Shown here in pieces: positions 59,980-64,000 of a DNA stretch of 64,000 nucleotides. This DNA comes from Azolla caroliniana. Its lineage: Eukaryota > Polypodiophyta. How positions within the stretch are numbered: the first letter of the stretch is position 1; each line of letters begins with the position of its first letter. The notes under the pieces are model-generated. The model was given only the letters and a program-made list of their open reading frames with translations, had not been told where the DNA came from and searched no databases. The stretch lies in assembly GCA_043228905.1 (NCBI GenBank), contig JBHGNT010000009.1, forward strand, positions 20,398,001 to 20,462,000, given 5' to 3'. Both the position numbers and the translations under genes were made by a program.

Positions 59980-61107
59980 ATGGAGTCGGTCAGCAAGCAA
60001 GAGTATATGCGTGTCCTTTCGGAGCTCGATATGCTCACCACTAAGTTTGTGGCATTAGAGCAAGAAAATCAAAGGCTACTCGGGGATCTTCAACAAGTCA
60101 GTACTGAGAAAGCTCATCAATATGAGGAGTTATCACAACGGGTTCATCAACTTGAGGCTACTATATTAACATTACGAGAACAAGCGGCGGGGGTTCAAAA
60201 CTCCCCAAGGGAACCAAAGATTAGCCTCCCTGCCAAGTTTGATGGTACCAGATCTCTCTTTCGAGGTTTCCTGAATCAAGTTCGTTTGGTGATTCAGTTA
60301 CATCCCAATCGGTATCCAACTGATGCTGCCCGTGTGGGATTAATAGGAACCTTGCTAAGCGGTACAGCGTTAGCATGGTTCGCACCACTTCTTGAGAAGA
60401 AATCACCATTACTGGAGGATTTCGAGGCATTCGTTAAGGAGTTTCAAGCTAGTTTTGGAGATACGGATAGCACTAGGACTGCAATAAACAAGATTCGAAG
60501 ACTCCGACAAGGAGATCGTCCCGCTTCAGCTTATGCCGCAGATTTCCGTCTCTTGGCATGCGACATCCCTTGGGATGAGGCAGCCTTAATGGATCAATTC
60601 CGTCAGGGTTTGCGTAACGATGTCAAAGATCTTCTTCTTACTTTCCATGAAGATCCAAAGTCTCTTACTGAAGCTATTAGCCGAGCTGTGCGATGTGATA
60701 ATCGCCTATTTGAGCGACGTTCTGAACGTCAACAAATGTTACGCCGCCAACCGGAACAGACATACGCTTCTATAGTCGCCACACCGCCACAAGGTTCTAG
60801 ACCCGTTACGAGGGATGGTCCCACTCCGATGGAAATAGAGTCGACACAACGTCGAGGGCCCTTATCAGATGCTGAGAAACAACGACGTCGGGCGCATCGC
60901 CTATGCCTCTACTGTGGTGGTCCAGGACATATAGCTGTGAATTGTCCACATAAACCCAGGCGTCAAGTTTACCAAGTAAGTGCACATGACAACCCTACAT
61001 CAAGTTCTACTATCACTTCTAATAACTTAAGTACTAAGCCTAATAGCCCATGCCATGAGAATAGATTTGATGTCTTGAGCCAATTAGAGGATGTGTTAAA
61101 CGAATAA
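59980..61107 (+). CDS. gag: Gag protein of the Ty3 element
   Basis: A 375-residue structural protein. Residues of about 5-70 form a coiled coil (LEQENQRLLGDLQQ; ELSQRVHQLEATIL). Residues of about 80-245 are the retrotransposon Gag core (LPAKFDGTRSLFRGF, LLSGTALAWFAPL, DFEAFVKEFQASF, RQGDRPASAYAADF, MDQFRQGLRNDVKDLL). Residues 309-322 are a CCHC zinc knuckle, CLYCGGPGHIAVNC, for RNA binding. It forms the virus-like particle in which reverse transcription occurs. Intact start to stop. Its last 37 nt overlap the pol frame. Wording is closest to the sushi/Tcn1 Gag group, from which vertebrate PEG10 also derives. Confidence 0.9.
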   Translation: MESVSKQEYMRVLSELDMLTTKFVALEQENQRLLGDLQQVSTEKAHQYEELSQRVHQLEATILTLREQAAGVQNSPREPKISLPAKFDGTRSLFRGFLNQVRLVIQLHPNRYPTDAARVGLIGTLLSGTALAWFAPLLEKKSPLLEDFEAFVKEFQASFGDTDSTRTAINKIRRLRQGDRPASAYAADFRLLACDIPWDEAALMDQFRQGLRNDVKDLLLTFHEDPKSLTEAISRAVRCDNRLFERRSERQQMLRRQPEQTYASIVATPPQGSRPVTRDGPTPMEIESTQRRGPLSDAEKQRRRAHRLCLYCGGPGHIAVNCPHKPRRQVYQVSAHDNPTSSSTITSNNLSTKPNSPCHENRFDVLSQLEDVLNE

Positions 61108-64000
61108 GTCCGGCCAAAATAGGAGCCATTTGGTTGGACCATCCTAGTTATGTAGAGTCAGTACCTAGTTGTGGTTCCATTTCATCAAATCAAGTTAGTA
61201 GAGTTTTTTCTGCACAAGTCGAGCTTAGCACATCTACAGGTCATCGCGCCCTAGCCTCTGCCCTCCTAGATTCCGGAGCCAATTCTTGTTTCATGGATCG
61301 CGAGTTTGCATTGACTCAAAACATCATCTTGAAAAAACTCCCAAACCCAGTAGCTGTAGGAGTCATCGATGGTCGCCCTATAGCATCAGGAGATATAGTC
61401 GAAGAGTCTGAACCAATTCGTGTAGTCCTAGGTAATTTGGCTAGTGTCATCTCATTTAACATCATTAGTAGTCCGGAGCACTCTCTAGTTCTTGGTCTTC
61501 CTTGGTTTGAGTTACATAACCCAACCATTGATTGGAGAAAAAGAACTATTGAAGAGGTCACCGTACAATCCAAGTCTCTTGAAGCTCCAACTAAGGATCT
61601 AGGATCCCCCACAATTTCAACAATCTCTATACATCAATTACGAGAGGATGGAAGAAAGGAAGACATGATGGTATTTGCGGTTTTAGCAACTCCCTCATCT
61701 AGCTCACAAGAATTGGGGGTCCAACTACCAAAGAAGTACATAGAATTCTCCGATGTGTTCGATAAGGTGAAGGCTAATAGACTACCAGAGCATCGACCAT
61801 ATGATTGCCCAATTGATTTGCAGCCAGGAAAAGAGCCTCCATGGGGACCAATTTATAATCTTTCGCCCACGGAGTTAGAGGTTCTTCGAGAATATATCAA
61901 TGAGAACTTGGCAAATGGTTTTATCCAACATTCAAAATCTCCTGCTGGTGCACCCATCTTTTTCGTTAAGAAGAAAGATGGTACGCTTCGTATGGTCGTG
62001 GATTATCGAGGCTTGAATAAAGTGACCGTTAGAAACCGATATGCTCTCCCATTGATCTCAAGCCTTCTAGAACGCCTCAGTGAAGCAAAGTATTTCACGA
62101 AGTTAGATCTTCGAGGTGCCTACAACCTTGTTCGAATTCGTCCTGGGGATGAATGGAAGACGGCGTTCCGCACTCGCTATGGTCATTTTGAGTACACAGT
62201 GATGCCTTTTGGCCTCACGAATGCACCAGCAGTCTTCCAACATATGGCGAATGATATTTTTCGAGACTTCCTCGATATCTTCATCATTGTTTACCTGGAT
62301 GATATCTTGATCTACTCAAAAACTCAAGAAGAACATGATATACATGTTCGCCAAGTTTTGCAACGGCTACGAGAGTATGGTCTCTATGCAAAATTGGAGA
62401 AGTGTAGTTTCGACCAATGTCAAGTGGAGTTTTTGGGGTACATAGTCTCTTCAAATGGAATCTCTATGGATCCATCAAAGGTTCAAACAATTTTGGATTG
62501 GCAAACACCACAGTCCGTGCGAGATGTGCAATGTTTTTTGGGGTTCGCAAACTTTTATCGCAAGTTCATCAAAGATTATTCAAAAATTGTGTTGCCCCTC
62601 ACTCAACTGACGCACAAGAATCGACCATTTGTATGGAGTATAGATGCGAACTCTGCATTTGAGGGTTTAAAGCAAGCATTTACATCCGCACCAATCTTAA
62701 TCCATGTCGATCCAATGAGGCGCTTTATACTTGAAGCTGATGCATCGGATTTCGCACTCGGAAGTGTACTATCCCAAATTGGTGATGATGATGAACTGCA
62801 CCCGGTGGCTTTTCACTCACGAAAATTTGAAGCCGCAGAAATCAACTATGAGATTCACGACAAAGAGCTTCTTGCCATTGTGGATTCTTTTCAACAATGG
62901 CGTCATTTTCTGGAGGGTTCTTCTCAGCAGATTATTGTCTACAATGATCATAAAAATCTAACATACTTTCAAAGTGCTCGAGTCTTGAATCGACGACAAG
63001 CTCGTTGGGCGCAGTTCTTAACTCGTTTCGATTTTGTAATTCTATATCGCCCTGGGATGCAACAAGGAAAAGCAGATGCTTTATCTAGACGTTCGTATAT
63101 GGAACTTCAACCTGGAGAGGCCGCATTTGAAAGCCAAAAGCAAATCCTCTTAGGTCCTGATCGTCTACGAATAATGGCAATGCATACCATCAACACACCG
63201 GGAGATTCAAGGCTTCTTGATTCCATTCGTGAGCAGATTGCGACTGATGCGTTCGCCCAAGAGGTTTTGAGCCATATTATCCCAAATCGTGCATCTAGCT
63301 CCCAAACTCAAAATCCTCGTCTAGACTACACCCAGTTTAGTTGGCATGATGGGTTACTTTTTCGACAAACTCTCTTGTATGTGCCTGACGGTCCTTCTCG
63401 ACTCAAAGTCATGCAACAATGTCATGACACACCAATGGCGGGACACTTCGGCATCCACAAGACTTTTGAGTTGATTTCTCGCCGATATTGGTGGCCACGG
63501 CTTCGCCATTTTGTTACGGATTATGTTCGTAGCTGTGATACATGTTGCCGATCAAAAAAGCCTCGACATCATCCATATGGCTTATTACAGCCAATGCCTA
63601 TTCCGGAGAGCCCATGGAAATCTATTTCCTTGGACTTTATTACGGATCTTCCACCTTCCAAGGGATTTGATTCGATTCTCACGGTTGTCGATCGTTTTAC
63701 GAAGATGGCACATTTCCTTCCATGCACAAAGACCATTACTAGTCAAGAGACAGCTGATTTACTCATGCGGGAGGTGTTTCGCCATCATGGTCTTCCGGAT
63801 GATATTATCAGTGATCGGGGTCCCCAATTCATCTCGAAATTTTGGCGGCACATGTTCAAACTCTTACAACTTCTTGTAAACTCTCTTCCGGCTACCATCC
63901 AGAGACTAATGGGCAGAGTGAGCGCACCAACCAAACAGTCGAGCAATATCTACGTTGTTTTGTCAACTATCAACAAGATGATTGGGTGGATTTACTTCCT
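61071..64000 (+). CDS. pol: Pol polyprotein of the Ty3 element (frameshifted in integrase, partial)
   Basis: It opens at 61071 in the -1 frame relative to gag and has no stop up to the window edge. Protease: [10 protein letters not shown] near 61263-61295. [50 protein letters not shown], and active site YLDD at 62292-62303. RNase [17 protein letters not shown] near 62728, and HDKELLAIV. Integrase: zinc domain [17 protein letters not shown]...CDTCCRSK, then catalytic D motifs [10 protein letters not shown] and [13 protein letters not shown]. Near 63865 one base appears missing: after MFKLL the conserved integrase text continues only in another frame ([17 protein letters not shown]). The integrase is therefore broken, or the base is a sequencing error. 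The remaining frame reads on without homology. Confidence 0.88.
61095..61101 (+). promoter_or_regulatory. Candidate -1 frameshift heptamer
   Basis: G-TTA-AAC, in gag phase, lies six bases before the gag stop codon, within the 37-nt gag/pol overlap. Slipping back one base gives GTT-AAA and enters pol as VKRISPAK. The XXXYYYZ rule is met except for G at the first position. A weak downstream hairpin (ccaaa at 61114 with tttgg at 61129) may exist. Confidence 0.5.

Larger units (their letters stand above)
59620..64000 (+). mobile_element. Ty3-type retrotransposon, sushi/Tcn1-like, cut by the window edge
   Basis: Putative 5' LTR with heat-shock-like elements and a TATA box (59620 to about 59896), a leader, gag (59980-61107), and pol in the -1 frame (61071 to edge) in the order protease, RT, RNase H, integrase, which is the Ty3 order. 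Gag wording (KFDGTRSLFRGFLNQVRL, LLSGTALAWFAPLLE, RRLRQGDRPASAYAADFRLL) follows the sushi/Tcn1 group. The 3' end (chromodomain if any, 3' LTR) lies outside. A frameshift near 63865 disrupts the integrase. Confidence 0.85.

Noticed and set aside
62417-62961. Frames of 76-81 codons in the Ty3 region
   Set aside because: They overlap the RT/RNase H coding sequence in other frames and have no homology of their own.
63511-63879. 122-codon frame
   Set aside because: It is an out-of-frame reading of the integrase region.

Overview
The window is nuclear DNA of a land plant. Genes have GT-AG introns. Two encode plastid enzymes: a FATA-type acyl-ACP thioesterase and an allene oxide cyclase. Spacers are AT-rich and carry LINEs, SINEs, MITEs, LTR elements and microsatellites. 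Two features suggest a seedless plant with swimming sperm (fern, lycophyte or bryophyte; a fern would fit): a WD40 protein resembling the WDR49/WDR64 ciliary group, and a Ty3 element whose Gag resembles the sushi/Tcn1 type rather than usual angiosperm chromoviruses. The species cannot be named from the sequence alone.

Layout. 0-3.3 kb: a LINE fragment and a decayed minus-strand LTR element with a coiled-coil ORF. 3.6-15.9 kb: the 3' part of a WD40 gene whose introns hold several copies of one LINE family. 18.3-23.8 kb: a gamma-synergin-like gene with DFGDF-type motifs, two MITE-like elements in one intron and a repeat-rich 5' flank. 23.8-27.3 kb: non-coding, with a 108-bp tandem repeat. 27.6-31.3 kb: FATA. 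33.7-35.4 kb: allene oxide cyclase. 35.4-42.4 kb: SINE, microsatellites and three tails of a second LINE family. 42.4-46.5 kb: a coiled-coil gene whose Asn-rich N-terminal part is encoded by telomere-like hexamers. 48.7-52.3 kb: a gene joining two B-box-like zinc fingers to a DUF2786-type region. 54.0-57.3 kb: an ASCH-domain gene. 58.1-64.0 kb: an LTR with a primer-binding site, a SINE, and a Ty3 gag-pol element that runs off the right edge.

The genes do not form a pathway. FATA (release of fatty acids from plastid ACP) and allene oxide cyclase (jasmonate precursor synthesis) both act in plastid lipid metabolism, but their adjacency is probably chance. All seven genes I could model read on the plus strand. 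Exon phases were checked by hand and are consistent for the synergin-like, FATA, AOC, coiled-coil and B-box/DUF2786 genes. One junction in the WD40 gene and one in the ASCH gene stay unresolved.

The most interesting object is the Ty3 element at the right edge. Its putative LTR promoter carries two arrays of heat-shock-element pentamers next to a TATA box. Its predicted RNA 5' end is complementary over exactly 11 nt to a site 70 nt downstream, as in Tf1/sushi-type self-primed retrotransposons. Gag and pol are joined by a -1 overlap with a GTTAAAC heptamer.
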